Below are positions 41,086 to 50,000 of a DNA stretch of 50,000 nucleotides, piece by piece. Positions within the stretch are counted from its first letter, which is position 1; each line of letters starts with the position of its first letter. The notes beneath the pieces are model-generated. The model was not told where the DNA came from and did no database searches. It saw nothing but the letters and a program-made list of their open reading frames with translations. The position numbers and the translations under genes are program-made. Source of the stretch: Prorocentrum cordatum. Lineage: Eukaryota > Sar > Dinophyceae > Prorocentrales > Prorocentraceae. The DNA lies in contig CAUYUJ010017627.1 in NCBI GenBank assembly GCA_963575745.1, positions 580,472-630,471 of the forward strand, read 5' to 3'.

Positions 41086-41615
41086 TGCTCTAGCCGCAGC
41101 GAGTGCCGATGCGGAGCGGTTGGTTGCATCCCAGGCCATTCGAGGTGTTCTATTATTATTCGGCAGGAGTTGAAGCCAATTGCGTGTGTTCTTGCCAACC
41201 GCACAAGGTGTGCCGAAGACGCCTACGTGGGTCGAAGACGCCTACGGTGAATCACAGCCGCCCCCTGCCTTTCGGAAGCACTTGTGCCGCGAAATGCCGA
41301 GCGAATGTGTGACCACGCGTAGACTGTGCGTTCCCCCAGTTGTTGGGGAAACCAGCGGGGGCGGACACAGGGAGGAGGCCCAGTTGGCCGTTTGGGGTTT
41401 GTTTGTTTGTTGTTATGGCCTGTTGGGCCTTCGTAGGCGCCTTCTGGGGCCACGTCGGCTATCTTTGGGCTCTCAGCGGCAGTTTACGGCAATATGATCG
41501 TCTGGCGCCGTCGGATGCCGTTTTATGTCGTGGGGTGGTTCTCGTTAGTTTTCACAGGCATGGTGTGGTGCCGTCTTGGAGGCGCCTTGGGTCAATTTAC
41601 GATGTACGGTTCGTG
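41086..41615. other. Gene-free stretch
   Basis: No gene is recognised. The segment 41370-41580 contains CTTGG and GGGCC words reminiscent of the minisatellite family. Confidence 0.45.
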
Positions 41616-41617
41616 CG

Positions 41618-41649
41618 CGTTTGTGTGTGTGTGTGTGTGTCTGTGTGTG

Positions 41650-41685
<36 letters not shown>

Positions 41686-41705
41686 TGTGTGTGTGTGGTG
41701 TGTGT

Positions 41706-41744
<39 letters not shown>

Positions 41745-41819
41745 GCGTGTGCGTGTGCGTGTGCGTGTGCGTGCGTGCGTGCGTGTGTGCGTGCGTGCGT
41801 GCGTGTTTGTCTGTGTGCT
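41618..41819 (+). repeat. GT/GCGT microsatellite, about 200 bp
   Basis: Alternating gt and gcgt dinucleotide blocks run through the segment. It ends next to a 23-bp word that is repeated at 47524. All frames are open and give Cys/Val or His/Thr artefacts. Confidence 0.97.
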
Positions 41820-41842
41820 TGTGCTCTTTCTCACATTTGATA
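41820..41842 (+). repeat. 23-bp direct repeat, left copy
   Basis: It contains 'gtgctctttctcacattt' and ends in gata. It is identical to 47524-47546. Both copies directly follow a GT microsatellite, so they may be a target-site duplication of the retroelement between them. Confidence 0.8.
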
Positions 41843-42416
41843 TTAATTGTAATATCGCCTCCGCGGGAGCGAGGCTGCGAATCCGAACACTGACACCCGA
41901 TCCACACCTCACTGTTGTTATTGCCTCTGCCACGTTTTTCTCGAAGGCCCGTCGAGCGACGGCGGGAGTACGTTTTGCAGGAGCCGCTTATGGAACGCAC
42001 CCAGGGCTCGCCTTGACAAACAATCATACGATATATTGCAGATACTGGACTCGCCTCCCGGCTATCCGCAGTTGATGTCGTAAAGGTGCTCTTGGGAACA
42101 GTGTTTACTGCTCTTGGGCTTGATCTTGGGATCAACGCAGATTAGTCTTGGGCTTTCAATTTCTCATCACGATGTGTACGCGACGGTGTGGAGGTGTGAG
42201 TTCTACTTATGCCGTACCGCTCTCGCGTCGACCTAAATGGCATCCAGATCTCGTAGTTCGACTTGTCTGGATGTTCGGTTGTGGTCCATGTCCCTCTCAT
42301 GCAGGGAACCCTCCCAACACAATCACGGACACCATAGATGCAGCCTTGCGAACAGTCTTTCCGACCAGAGCATCATTCCATGATCTTCCTCAAGCTGCCG
42401 TTGACCATACATTCCA

Positions 42417-43382
42417 GTGCCAGATTACGTCGCTCACGTCGTGGACAGATATCACCGGAACACCCTTCATTTTCGTACGCCAGGAATTCCAGAGACGTCC
42501 ACTCTTATGCTTGCTCGACGGACGTTGGCGGCTACACTATGGCATAGATCAACGTCTTTACCGTCATCCCATTTTTTTTTGACGATTGAACACTTACTTC
42601 GTGAATTCTCCCAATGGTTTGCAGGTGAACGTGCGCGCCGGAGCCTTTTTTTTCACAGCATGTACGTATGCCTCATGCCTTCGCATTATATCTTACACTT
42701 ACGTCAGTTATGGACTTCAAGTCGTCGGCCCCGTGGTGTCGCACAACGGTGTTGTCATCCTATTTATGCAGACCTGCGCCGTGCACTCTCACGGCCTGGA
42801 TGGGCCAACTTCCTTGAGATTTTAGAGATATGTGGCACCCTCCGTCTACAGTGGCACTGCACTTTCGGCTCATCATCGACTAAGCTTCGCACGTCCTCAT
42901 TCATCTACCAGCTAGGTTCACGCGCCAGGTACATTGGCCAGGGGCGCATGCATCGAAGCACGGGCGCACATGCAGGAGGTGTCGCGCGAACATGGGAACA
43001 TTTTAAGTCTCTCAGGTTATGTGCATCGGGTACGCCACTTGCTGATCGCGCACGATATCTTGCACTGCTAGGCGCGCATCAACAACACACCATTTCCATC
43101 ATGTTCCTAGAGGTGGCCCCATGGTGGGCCATTAATGCTGTGGAATCCTCATACATTGCTTACGCTACTCCCGAGGCCAACAACACCAGCAAATATAACA
43201 ACGACTCCATCAGTCTGGGCCCCCTCAGGACTCCCACACGTTCTCAGGCAGGCAAACCCTCAAGGCAACGGAGGCCGCGAACACAGAGGCACCTGCATCT
43301 CCCTCGGCACCCCGAAGAGCTACATTCTCAAAGATCCCTGGCAGCAAGCACGGTTTCGCGCACTGTGCGAGTTTCATATTAG
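42417..43382 (+). pseudogene. GIY-YIG endonuclease-like domain
   Basis: Residues 158-256 of this frame match the GIY-YIG plan. First comes 'SFIYQLGSRARYIGQGRMHR', with FIY and YIG words about ten residues apart and an Arg soon after. Next is a His in 'RTWEHFKSL'. Last is 'AVESSYIAYATPEANN', where the Glu and the P-x-x-N word sit as in the metal-binding end of the domain. The usual first Gly of GIY is Phe here. The N-terminal 150 residues are open but unremarkable, and the frame after residue 256 is Arg/His-rich. The frame has no stop across the domain, but coding sense seems to leave it on both sides. Function would be DNA cutting at the insertion site. A chance match is possible, but the downstream RT supports it. 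Confidence 0.5.
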
Positions 43383-43589
43383 ACACACTCGGAAGCGAGA
43401 GCGGGCACGAGAGTGGGCAACAGTTCTACGCGGACTTTTTTTACAGCGCATGCGACTTTATTTTTCCCGACGACATGTTTTGCAGACGCAAAGTTTTGGT
43501 CCTATCTCCATATTTGATCCACGATGTGCAACCCTTCTTCTTCGGTTCTGAGCATGGAAACCTTCTCTGATTATATGGCAACAAGTGAT

Positions 43590-44395
43590 TGCAGCAAAGA
43601 ATGGTAGCCCAGATTGTCTTTACACTTTAGGGGGCTTATGCACGGTGGTTCCCTTTCTGGCGTGAGAAGTCGATTGTTCAGGCCGCGATCGCTTCGCATC
43701 TCACCCTTCATGGACTTCCACGGCCAGGAGGGGCTCACATTCTTGTGGGCCAAGAGCAGGATGTACAGATAGTGCGTCAATGGCTCAACGCGGTCATTGC
43801 TCAGGCTTCCTTCGCGCGTCCTGCTTGGCCACTCTTGGTGCGACGCCAGATGCGCATTGCGGTTGTTGCGCAAACGGCGCTTCAAAAACATTGCATGTGC
43901 ATGCATCCGGGCCTTCAGATGACCCCCGTGGAGCTCCTCCAATCTGTCACCCCCGACGACTTACAGATCGCGTCGCAGGGCTCAGATCTTTTTCGCACTC
44001 CTGTAAGTGATCTGTCCCATGGTTTTTCAGTGATGACGGACATCTCTCCTTCAACGCTTACAGCCGATGTGATGTGAGGCTTAGCCGTCTCTACGGCGGT
44101 GGTTTACTTGCGGTGTCTACCAGTTGCGGCCAGCCCCGCGCCGACGCCAAAGTCGACTTCGGCCCCGACTTTACAGATACAGGCGCTCAGCAGATTGTGC
44201 ACAGCACTTGACTTCGAACAACAGTTTGTCACGTTCACGGTTGAAGATAATGATCCACGCGCGCTCTGGGGAACCAGCGGCAGGCACATGCAGATGAGGT
44301 GGCTCGGTCTTGTTTCACATGCACGCGACAGATGGCGCCTCAATGCCCTACCACAAACACATACTACAATGGTACAGGGTCACATGTGATTTCAG
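43590..44395 (+). pseudogene. Middle part of the retroelement, broken
   Basis: Protein-like pieces are 'REKSIVQAAIASHLTLHGLP', then 'IVRQWLNAVIAQASFARPAW' and 'RRQMRIAVVAQTALQ' in the frame of 43745, ending in a stop at 44075-44077. Another lies in the frame of 44099: 'LDFEQQFVTFTVEDNDPRAL' and 'MQMRWLGLVSHARDRWRL'. They belong between the nuclease and RT domains. I recognise no named domain in them. Confidence 0.4.
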
Positions 44396-44428
44396 CGTGC
44401 CCAAAAGCCTGCGCCCTCCTCATCAACG

Positions 44429-45480
44429 GTGTATAAGCTATCGTCACCTACCATAATGTTATCCTACTGTAAAGCGAAAATGCTTCCAGGACACTGGAAA
44501 AAAAAACGTTGCCAACAGCCAGGGCACTCGTGTCTATGGAACAAATGCAGTTTTTACCGGCTTCCAGGACGGCGTTTATACCGGAATATATCCAGAGGCA
44601 TTGTCTTCCGAACCAACCTCATCTTCCCAGGATGGAGTTTCCAAGGTCTCGACTCGGCATTCGGAATGCTAGATGTTGCTCTAGGACTTCTTGCACCTCC
44701 GTACTGTCTCCCAGGCACGCAGCAGCGTGTGTGCGTCCGCTGTCGCAGGTGCACGGGCCATCCAGGATTTGTTGTTATGCGGGTCAGGCGCGCGAGGCAT
44801 TGGCGCCTCGCGACATACGCCTGGCTGTGGACTCCCTGTTTGGTCGCGCCGCGCGGATGCCCAGCGCGCGCACTGTTTCTGTCATGCGCACATCCACATC
44901 GCAAGTAGTCTTGGGCGGCAAGCTCGGCGCGCGACATTGGGATAGGACAGCCTTTGTTTTCCAGAGTTTCAATAGGCAATCGAGGGCGTCCTAAGGTTTC
45001 GCTACTTCTTCCGCTCAGGCCTCGCCCTCGCTCAGCTCTCTGGGATGCCCATTGGTGGGCCTCTTTCGGGCGCCATGTTACACATGGCACTGCGTTACCT
45101 CGAGTATTTGCACGACGAGAACCCCAGGCCCCGTCCGACGACATCCCGAAGATCTTGAGGTAGCAACAGGACGTTATGTTGACGATGCGATTATGCTTTC
45201 TTACCGTGTTTGCCGTACTTGCCTTTGGCGGCAAATGAGTGGAATCTATAAAAAGCTGTGGTTTTTGAACTTGATCATGGGTTTGAACAGTGACAACAGT
45301 CCTCTTCCGATATCTTGACGCGCTCGTGGTCTGGGGCTTCGGTCTTCGTTGCATGCCACGGCGCAAAAATGAAGTGCACGTTCTAAGCGGGAACTTGACT
45401 CAGCTAGCTAAAAAAATGCCCCCCTTCCTTGGCCGTCTCCGCCGCCGTGAACTAGGGCAACTTCGATCCGAGCTTTGAGG
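44429..45480 (+). pseudogene. Reverse transcriptase, frameshifted
   Basis: The frame of 44429 has a Cys/His motif, 'CKAKMLPGHWKKKRCQQPGH' followed by SC, at 44468-44535. The frame of 44509 has 'YAGQAREALAPRDIRLAVDS' (palm motif A region, 44776 on, expected Asp replaced) and 'VVLGGKLGARHWDRTAFVFQ'. After a stop at 44992 the sense moves to the frame of 45042 with 'LSGMPIGGPLSGAMLHMALR', motif B. It then moves to the frame of 45052 with 'GRYVDDAIMLSYRVC' (45169-45213), motif C with both aspartates kept. Then the frame of 45290 carries 'LGLRCMPRRKNEVHVL'-type sequence and 'AKKMPPFLGRLRRRELGQL'. The order A-B-C is correct and the YVDD word is intact, but three frame changes make it inactive. Confidence 0.75.
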
Positions 45481-45547
45481 GCGCATTCATAATCGGGGGC
45501 GGCTTCGACCAGATACCATCGATTTTATAGTCGCCATATCCATCGAC

Positions 45548-45802
45548 ATGGCCTTCATGCGTCGCTCAGGGCACCCCGGTAAAATCGCCCATCGCGCCCG
45601 GCGCCAAATTTACCCCAAAAGAGAGAAACACGACCTCGTAAACCTATGCCTCGACCTGATCCAGCGCGCCTGTTCTCATCTCATCCCCTCGGCCGCAGCC
45701 ATATCGTCTCGCTTAGACCACGTCAGTGACCTTGTGCGAGCGCGCACACCTACCCCCCTTCTCTCGAGGAACTCAGCAGATGGGCCATCCATCTGGTGGT
45801 AA
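45548..45802 (+). pseudogene. C-terminal extension of the RT protein
   Basis: It contains 'RRSGHPGKIAHRARRQIYPK' and 'DLVNLCLDLIQRACSHLIPS', basic and helical, continuing the sense downstream of the RT in another frame. It ends at a stop at 45800-45802, overlapping the start of the glycine-rich ORF by about 20 bp in a different frame. Confidence 0.4.
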
Positions 45803-46835
45803 AGCCGGCGCTGCCAAGTCCGGCGTTGGAGGTGATTGGTATGGCGGTGGCAAACGCTACTCTCAATACTACGGTGGCGGAAAAGGCTACGGCGGCAACG
45901 GCGGCGGCAACGGCATATTTTCCATGCTCGGCCAGCGGAGTGGCATGATTGACGGCGCGCGGGCCTTTGGTGAGATGGGTCGCATCAGCCAGATCATTGC
46001 GCAGGCCGACGACAGCGCTGGCAACAGTCGCACTCAGCAGCCCCAGCAGCAGCCCCAGCAGCAGCCTCCACAACGCCAGCATGTCCCAGGGATGGCCTCC
46101 GCCAGCCAACCCGCACGCGATCTCGCGATCGCCCTCGCGGTCGTTATGGGTGGCGCGCAGGGCTCCGACAGCAAGCTACAGGCGACCATTAAGCGCCTCC
46201 ATGAAGCTGCGGGCTTCGACGCAGGCGGTGGCGAACGTTTGGAAGACAACCCAGTGATTAAGGAAATGAAGGCAGAGCTCGTGGATATGCAGGGCCACAT
46301 CAAGAACCATGGCGACCAGCTCGCCAGCATCCAGCAGCCCACCTCTACCACATCAGATGACGCACGTGCGCCGCGCAACCTACTCGAGGGCAATTTCGGC
46401 GGCCAGTTTGGCAAAGGCAGTTGGCATATTCCTAACAGTAAGGGTCAAGGACAAGGACGAGGTCCAGATCACGGTGGCCCTCCTCCAGGCGCACAGGGCG
46501 CCCACGAGAACGGGCCCATCATGTGCAGCATAATGACCAAGCAGGCGCACGAGGCCGCTTTATCATACCTTAGCGCATCGAAAGATCGTGCTGATGTATT
46601 CTCTTGGGCTCAAACAGTTCCCGAAGGTGGACTTCCCCACTTGGCCTGGTGGACGGAGATTGGCAAAAAGAAAGGGCCCGACCAGTGGCGCCGCAAGACC
46701 AAGTCGCTCGGTGCCAGCGACGCGCAGGTAGACGGCAAGGATTTGATGGTCCTGGGCACGCGTGTGTTTCAATTCCTCCACATGGATGGGGAGTGGGCGG
46801 AGACCGCCATGCAACAGGCGCCTTCCGCAGCATGA
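45780..46835 (+). CDS. Glycine-rich ORF1/gag-like protein, intact
   Basis: The first ATG of the frame is at 45780 (the longer frame only adds non-ATG codons), giving 351 residues. Residues 1-50 are rich in Gly, Lys and Tyr ('GGDWYGGGKRYSQYYGGGKG'), as in RNA-binding low-complexity tails. Then come a Gln/Pro stretch ('TQQPQQQPQQQPPQRQ'), a helical part with coiled-coil character ('NPVIKEMKAELVDMQGHIKN'), a second Gly-rich patch near residues 210-235 and a compact C-terminus, 'ADVFSWAQTVPEGGLPHLAW' to 'FQFLHMDGEWAETAMQQ'. This plan suits an ORF1 or gag-type nucleic-acid-binding protein of a retroelement. It is the only long intact frame in the region. It could belong to the RT element upstream or be a host gene. 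No known domain is certain. Confidence 0.6.
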   Translation: MGHPSGGKAGAAKSGVGGDWYGGGKRYSQYYGGGKGYGGNGGGNGIFSMLGQRSGMIDGARAFGEMGRISQIIAQADDSAGNSRTQQPQQQPQQQPPQRQHVPGMASASQPARDLAIALAVVMGGAQGSDSKLQATIKRLHEAAGFDAGGGERLEDNPVIKEMKAELVDMQGHIKNHGDQLASIQQPTSTTSDDARAPRNLLEGNFGGQFGKGSWHIPNSKGQGQGRGPDHGGPPPGAQGAHENGPIMCSIMTKQAHEAALSYLSASKDRADVFSWAQTVPEGGLPHLAWWTEIGKKKGPDQWRRKTKSLGASDAQVDGKDLMVLGTRVFQFLHMDGEWAETAMQQAPSAA

Positions 46836-46840
46836 ACACC

Positions 46841-47500
46841 CCATCCCGCCGCTCAGGAGCATGCTGATTCCGCAGTTCAGTTCCAGGATGTGTGTTTCGT
46901 GCCAGCTAGTGTGTCAATGAAGTCTCTATGCCATGAGCTCATACTGTGTGCACGCACGTGTATCCATACTATTATCCCCAATTATTTTCCCTCCCTGTCT
47001 GGCTTCATTGTTTCCTTCTGTGCGTTCCTCACTTTGTGGTGCACAGTGCAAGCAGCGGTCTTTATCTTTAGTCTCCGAATGTGGCTCACCACTCTCTGTG
47101 AAGGAGTCAACCACGCTCTCTCACGTGCCCTGCCGCCCTTCATCGGACACTGGCTTGGAACGCGGTTTTTGGTTCCTATGTCCCCCTCCTTCTTCCCGCG
47201 TGCCCCTGGCACCGACGATGGCAATTTGTCTTTCGAAGGCCAGGGGAGTGGCCTCGATGTGATAGCAGGCGTAAGTTTGTGGCCAGGGATGTTCAGTCTT
47301 GGTGGCGCCCCCCTGGCACGTGTGACCAGGCTCGCAGCAGGGCCCCTCTTCAGCGGCTTCACGTCACTCATGTTTCGTTGGCTTGTCTAAATTGGGCCTG
47401 CAGGGAGGCCGCGGATTGACGTACTTATATGATAAGTCAGACTCCCATCTTTGATTTTGAAGTTTGTGCTTACCCGCCCATATTCCTGCTTTGGGAGGCT
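46841..47500. other. 3' flank of the glycine-rich ORF
   Basis: A frame at 46890-47390 is open and partly hydrophobic ('SGFIVSFCAFLTLWCTVQAA'), but other frames are open too. I read it as a 3' untranslated part of the element, with low certainty. Confidence 0.35.
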
Positions 47501-47523
47501 GTGCGTGTGCGCGTGTGTGTGTG
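47501..47523 (+). repeat. Short GT microsatellite
   Basis: A short run of gtgtgc and gtgtgt words directly before the second copy of the 23-bp repeat. Confidence 0.9.
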
Positions 47524-47546
47524 TGTGCTCTTTCTCACATTTGATA
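47524..47546 (+). repeat. 23-bp direct repeat, right copy
   Basis: Identical to 41820-41842. Beyond it the two flanks differ ('caagtggcac' here, 'ttaattgtaa' on the left), as expected if the right flank is target DNA and the left flank is the start of the insertion. Confidence 0.8.
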
Positions 47547-47714
47547 CAAGTGGCACGCTTGCCCTGGCTCTTGCACTAAGGAGCCGCGAGAGACAGGAGG
47601 CTTCCGCTTCCTTCCTCCAGGAGTTTACTTTTGTGGCCGCCGGGGGGAGGACGAACGACGAGCGAACGACGGCGACGATCGAAAATAAAGAGGTCCGAGC
47701 TCTAGAACACAGCT

Positions 47715-47915
47715 GCGCAAGATAACAAAGGGTCCAGGGCGAGGGGGGCTGGGGCCAGGGCCGGGCGGGGGAGGCTGGGTCCAGGGCCAGGGCCAGCGGG
47801 GCAAGGGGGGCTGGGGCCAGGGCCAGGGGAGGAGGCACGGTCCAGGGCCAGGACCAGAGGGACGACGACAAACGAAAATAAAGGGTCCAGGGCAAGGGGG
47901 ACTGGGGCCAGTCAG
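47715..47915 (+). repeat. GGGTCCAGGGCCAGG minisatellite, block 1
   Basis: Units of the form 'gggtccagggccagggccag', 'cggggcaaggggggctgggg' and 'gacgacgacaaacgaaaata' followed by a GGGTCCAGGGC restart. It matches block 2 at 49665-50000 closely. Confidence 0.95.
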
Positions 47916-47919
47916 TTGA

Positions 47920-48685
47920 GCGGAAGATCGGGACAAATCGGAACCAGAGATTCTGGGAGAGTTCCAGAGAAAAATAGAACGCCGATTTGTGGAGCGTAGC
48001 GCGCGCATTCGCAGAAGTCCCCAAAGAGTGTTCGCGGGCTTGAGGAGCCCAAGTAACACATGGGCGCTCAATTAAACTGTTGAGGGCGGGCAGAAAATCT
48101 GGTGTGCACGAGCATTGTGAGCGGGTGCGCGGCTTGCACGGGGGGCGCAGTAGGTTTGCGTTTCAGGGACTTGGGCGCTGGCCAATGCGCTGATGGGGGG
48201 CCCGAGAATGCGTCACACATATTACGCCTGTGGCGCCATGGAGGCCGCATTTGCGGTTGCAGTTGGGCGGGCGCCCCGCCGCGCGCACCGTGGCGACAGC
48301 TCTCTTGGGCGCCCGCCCGCCGCCGTGGACGCAGTGGACCCAGCTAGTCTCTCGGTCGGCGCGCGGCGGGTCGGCAGCCGCGACGCTGGCGGCCTGAAAA
48401 TGCTTCGAAAGTGTTTCTCCCCGAGCCCGGGGCTATTGTACGTTTTCGGTGGCACGCGCAGCTCGGAGAAAAATCGCCTTGTCCGTCGGCGGCCAGTTGG
48501 CTGTCGTCGCGCAGAAGTACCGGCGGATGGCCCTGTCCACGTTCAGCGCAGAGAGCGTGTCCATGAGCGTGGACTCGTCGAGGGGCAGAAGGAAGGACCT
48601 CGCGGTCGGGACCATCGCGGCCCGCGATGTCCACGGCCCCCACCCTGGGCGCGCGAGGACCTGCTGGGCGCCGCCGCAGCGCGAT
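47920..48685. other. Gene-free stretch
   Basis: Frames are open on both strands in the GC-rich part (48190-48660), with no recognised family. Confidence 0.45.
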
Positions 48686-48687
48686 TT

Positions 48688-48889
48688 CAGAGGATCTCGG
48701 AACCAGAAATCCGGGCGCGCCAAATTTCGCGGGCCGAAAAACTTTCAGAGAGTCTCGGCCAGCTCCGAGGTTTTGGGTTTATGGGAATGTTTCACGCGGG
48801 GTGGCTAGTTCAGAGATTTTCAGAGATTCTCAGAGAAGTTCGGGCGCGAGAATTTGGCGCGCCCCGGTTTCTGGTTCTGTGAATCTCGG
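48688..48889. repeat. Inverted repeat, ~70-bp arms, ~62-bp loop
   Basis: The left arm 48688-48758 contains 'ggaaccagaaatccgggcgc' then gccaaatttcgcgggc. The right arm 48821-48889 contains 'gagaatttggcgcgccccgg' then tttctggttctg, its reverse complement with some mismatches. The core GGCGCGCC and the sequence around it pair well. Transcripts could form a stem of about 65 pairs. It could be a small non-autonomous element or a simple inverted duplication. Confidence 0.8.
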
Positions 48890-49664
48890 AAAAGCGTTTC
48901 CTCAGGGTTCACCGGGTCTCCAGGCGTCCTACTGTCAGCCAGAGACGAGCGACTGGCTGGCGCCGCGCCCGATGCTTCCGGAGTTGCGAACTCGGTCTTC
49001 GATTCCCTGGGGCCCGCGGGCCCCTGGGCCAATTGCGAGGCTGCCGAGGCCCCCGGGCGGTTGCGCGCGATTGTCTCGGAATCCGGAGTTGGGCATCCAT
49101 AGTGGACGCCCGCGCGCACGCGCTAGGTGTCCGCGAGATTGTTCGGTGGCGGATCTTGCATGGCGCGGGGATTTTCCAACGACTTTCCGGGGTGTTCTCT
49201 ACGGTTATTTCGGCGCGCTTCGGGAACCTTGGGGCGGCGCGGGGAAGTCGCCTGGCCGCGCGCGTGACTTTTTTTCCAATGCCGTCTTGGGCATTATCGC
49301 GGTGTTGCTTGGCCGAAGAGGTCACTGAGTAACACGATTTTTGACATTTTAGTATTGTTTCGTTGCGTTGGTTGCGTGATTGTTTTGGCGGTCCGCCTCC
49401 TTGGGGCCCCCTTTGGGCCTCAAGTTTGTTTTGTTGACGTCGGGCCTTCTGGAGTGAAAGGCGCTTGGCGCTGAATGAATTCCCTCGGTCGTGCGCGTGG
49501 CCAAATACGCGCCGTGGCTTCATCCGCGCCGGGGCGCTTTTCTTCCCTCGCGAAGCCGATGGCGCCCAAGGCGTGGCAGGCCCGTTCGGCGGCGCCCCCG
49601 GTGATTTGAAAAACCGAGCATGATTTTTATCCCGATCAAATTTTGCCCCGATCCCGGTCTCATC
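48890..49664. other. Gene-free stretch
   Basis: No gene is recognised. The open frames are GC-driven and occur on both strands. Confidence 0.45.
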
Positions 49665-50000
49665 TTAGCCAGGGCCAGGGGGGGGGAGGCTGGGTCCAGG
49701 GCCAGGGCCAGCGGGGCGAGGGGGGCTGAGGCCTGGACGACGTGGGGAGGTTGGGTCCAGGGTCAGGACCGGACCAGGGTCCACGACGAACGAACAAAAA
49801 GGGTCCAGGGCGAGGGGGACTTGGGCCATGGCCGGGGCTGGGGAGGCTGGGTCCAGGGCCAGGGCCAGCGGAGCGAGGGGGGCTGGGGCCAGGACCAGGG
49901 GGGAGGTTGGGCCCATGGCCAGGACCGGACCAGGGACGACGACGAGCGAAAATACAGGGTCCAGGGCGAGGGGGACTGGGGCCAGGGCTGGGGGGGGGGG
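49665..50000 (+). repeat. GGGTCCAGGGCCAGG minisatellite, block 2
   Basis: Three long units of about 130 bp contain 'gctgggtccagggccagggc' and 'gggtccagggcgaggggga' and end with a GACGACGA word. The block continues past the right end of the window. Confidence 0.95.

Larger units (their letters stand above)
42148..46840 (+). mobile_element. Retroelement with GIY-YIG-like domain before RT
   Basis: On one strand, in order, lie a GIY-YIG-like domain (42888-43185), a Cys/His motif (44468-44550), reverse transcriptase motifs A, B and C (44776-45201), an RT thumb-side piece (45290-45478) and an intact glycine-rich ORF (45780-46835). Apart from the last ORF the frames are broken several times. The unit lies between two GT microsatellites, each followed by the same 23-bp word. 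The nuclease-before-RT order fits the permuted Penelope-like elements (Naiad/Chlamys type), which are known to prefer microsatellites. The glycine-rich ORF may belong to it or to a neighbour. Confidence 0.55.

Noticed and set aside
41545-42135. His/Thr-rich and Cys/Val-rich ORFs
   Set aside because: They are direct translations of the GT/GCGT microsatellite.

Overview
The window looks like nuclear DNA of a dinoflagellate. The basis is a GC-rich, gene-poor landscape packed with minisatellites, long G and C runs and decayed retroelements, plus a Ty1/copia reverse transcriptase and non-LTR fragments whose wording resembles dinoflagellate copies. The one clear host gene encodes an organellar ribosomal protein and lacks a start codon in its visible exon, so it is probably split by introns. 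The species cannot be named from the sequence, and no intact spliced-leader relic was found.

Layout: 0-6.3 kb is intergenic with short tandem repeats. 6.3-11.5 kb is a nested repeat block: a ~105-bp repeat family, a foldback whose ~200-bp inverted arms enclose a GGGACAGTGG minisatellite, then two related ~90-bp arrays, each preceded by the same leader. 11.5-15.3 kb is intergenic, with one possible first exon at 12.69 kb and a 45-bp minisatellite. 15.3-20.4 kb holds broken, coding-like sequence of unknown origin. 20.4-24.2 kb is repeats, including a second 45-bp array.

24.6-27.95 kb carries the bL9 ribosomal protein gene with possible upstream leader exons. 29.3-32.1 kb is a ruined non-LTR (LINE-type) element with endonuclease and reverse transcriptase traces. 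32.9-33.8 kb has an unidentified gene candidate with a strong start context. 34.8-36.1 kb is a frameshifted Ty1/copia fragment. 36.5-41.8 kb is repeats, including an AT-rich island.

42.2-46.8 kb is the most interesting part: a decayed element with a GIY-YIG nuclease-like domain upstream of a reverse transcriptase, followed by an intact glycine-rich ORF. It lies between a long GT tract and a short one, and both tracts end in the same 23-bp word. This resembles Penelope-like elements with an N-terminal nuclease. 47.7-50 kb is GC minisatellite with a hairpin-forming inverted repeat.

The retroelements have largely lost their reading frames. Only bL9, the glycine-rich ORF and possibly the 32.9 kb ORF look conserved as protein.
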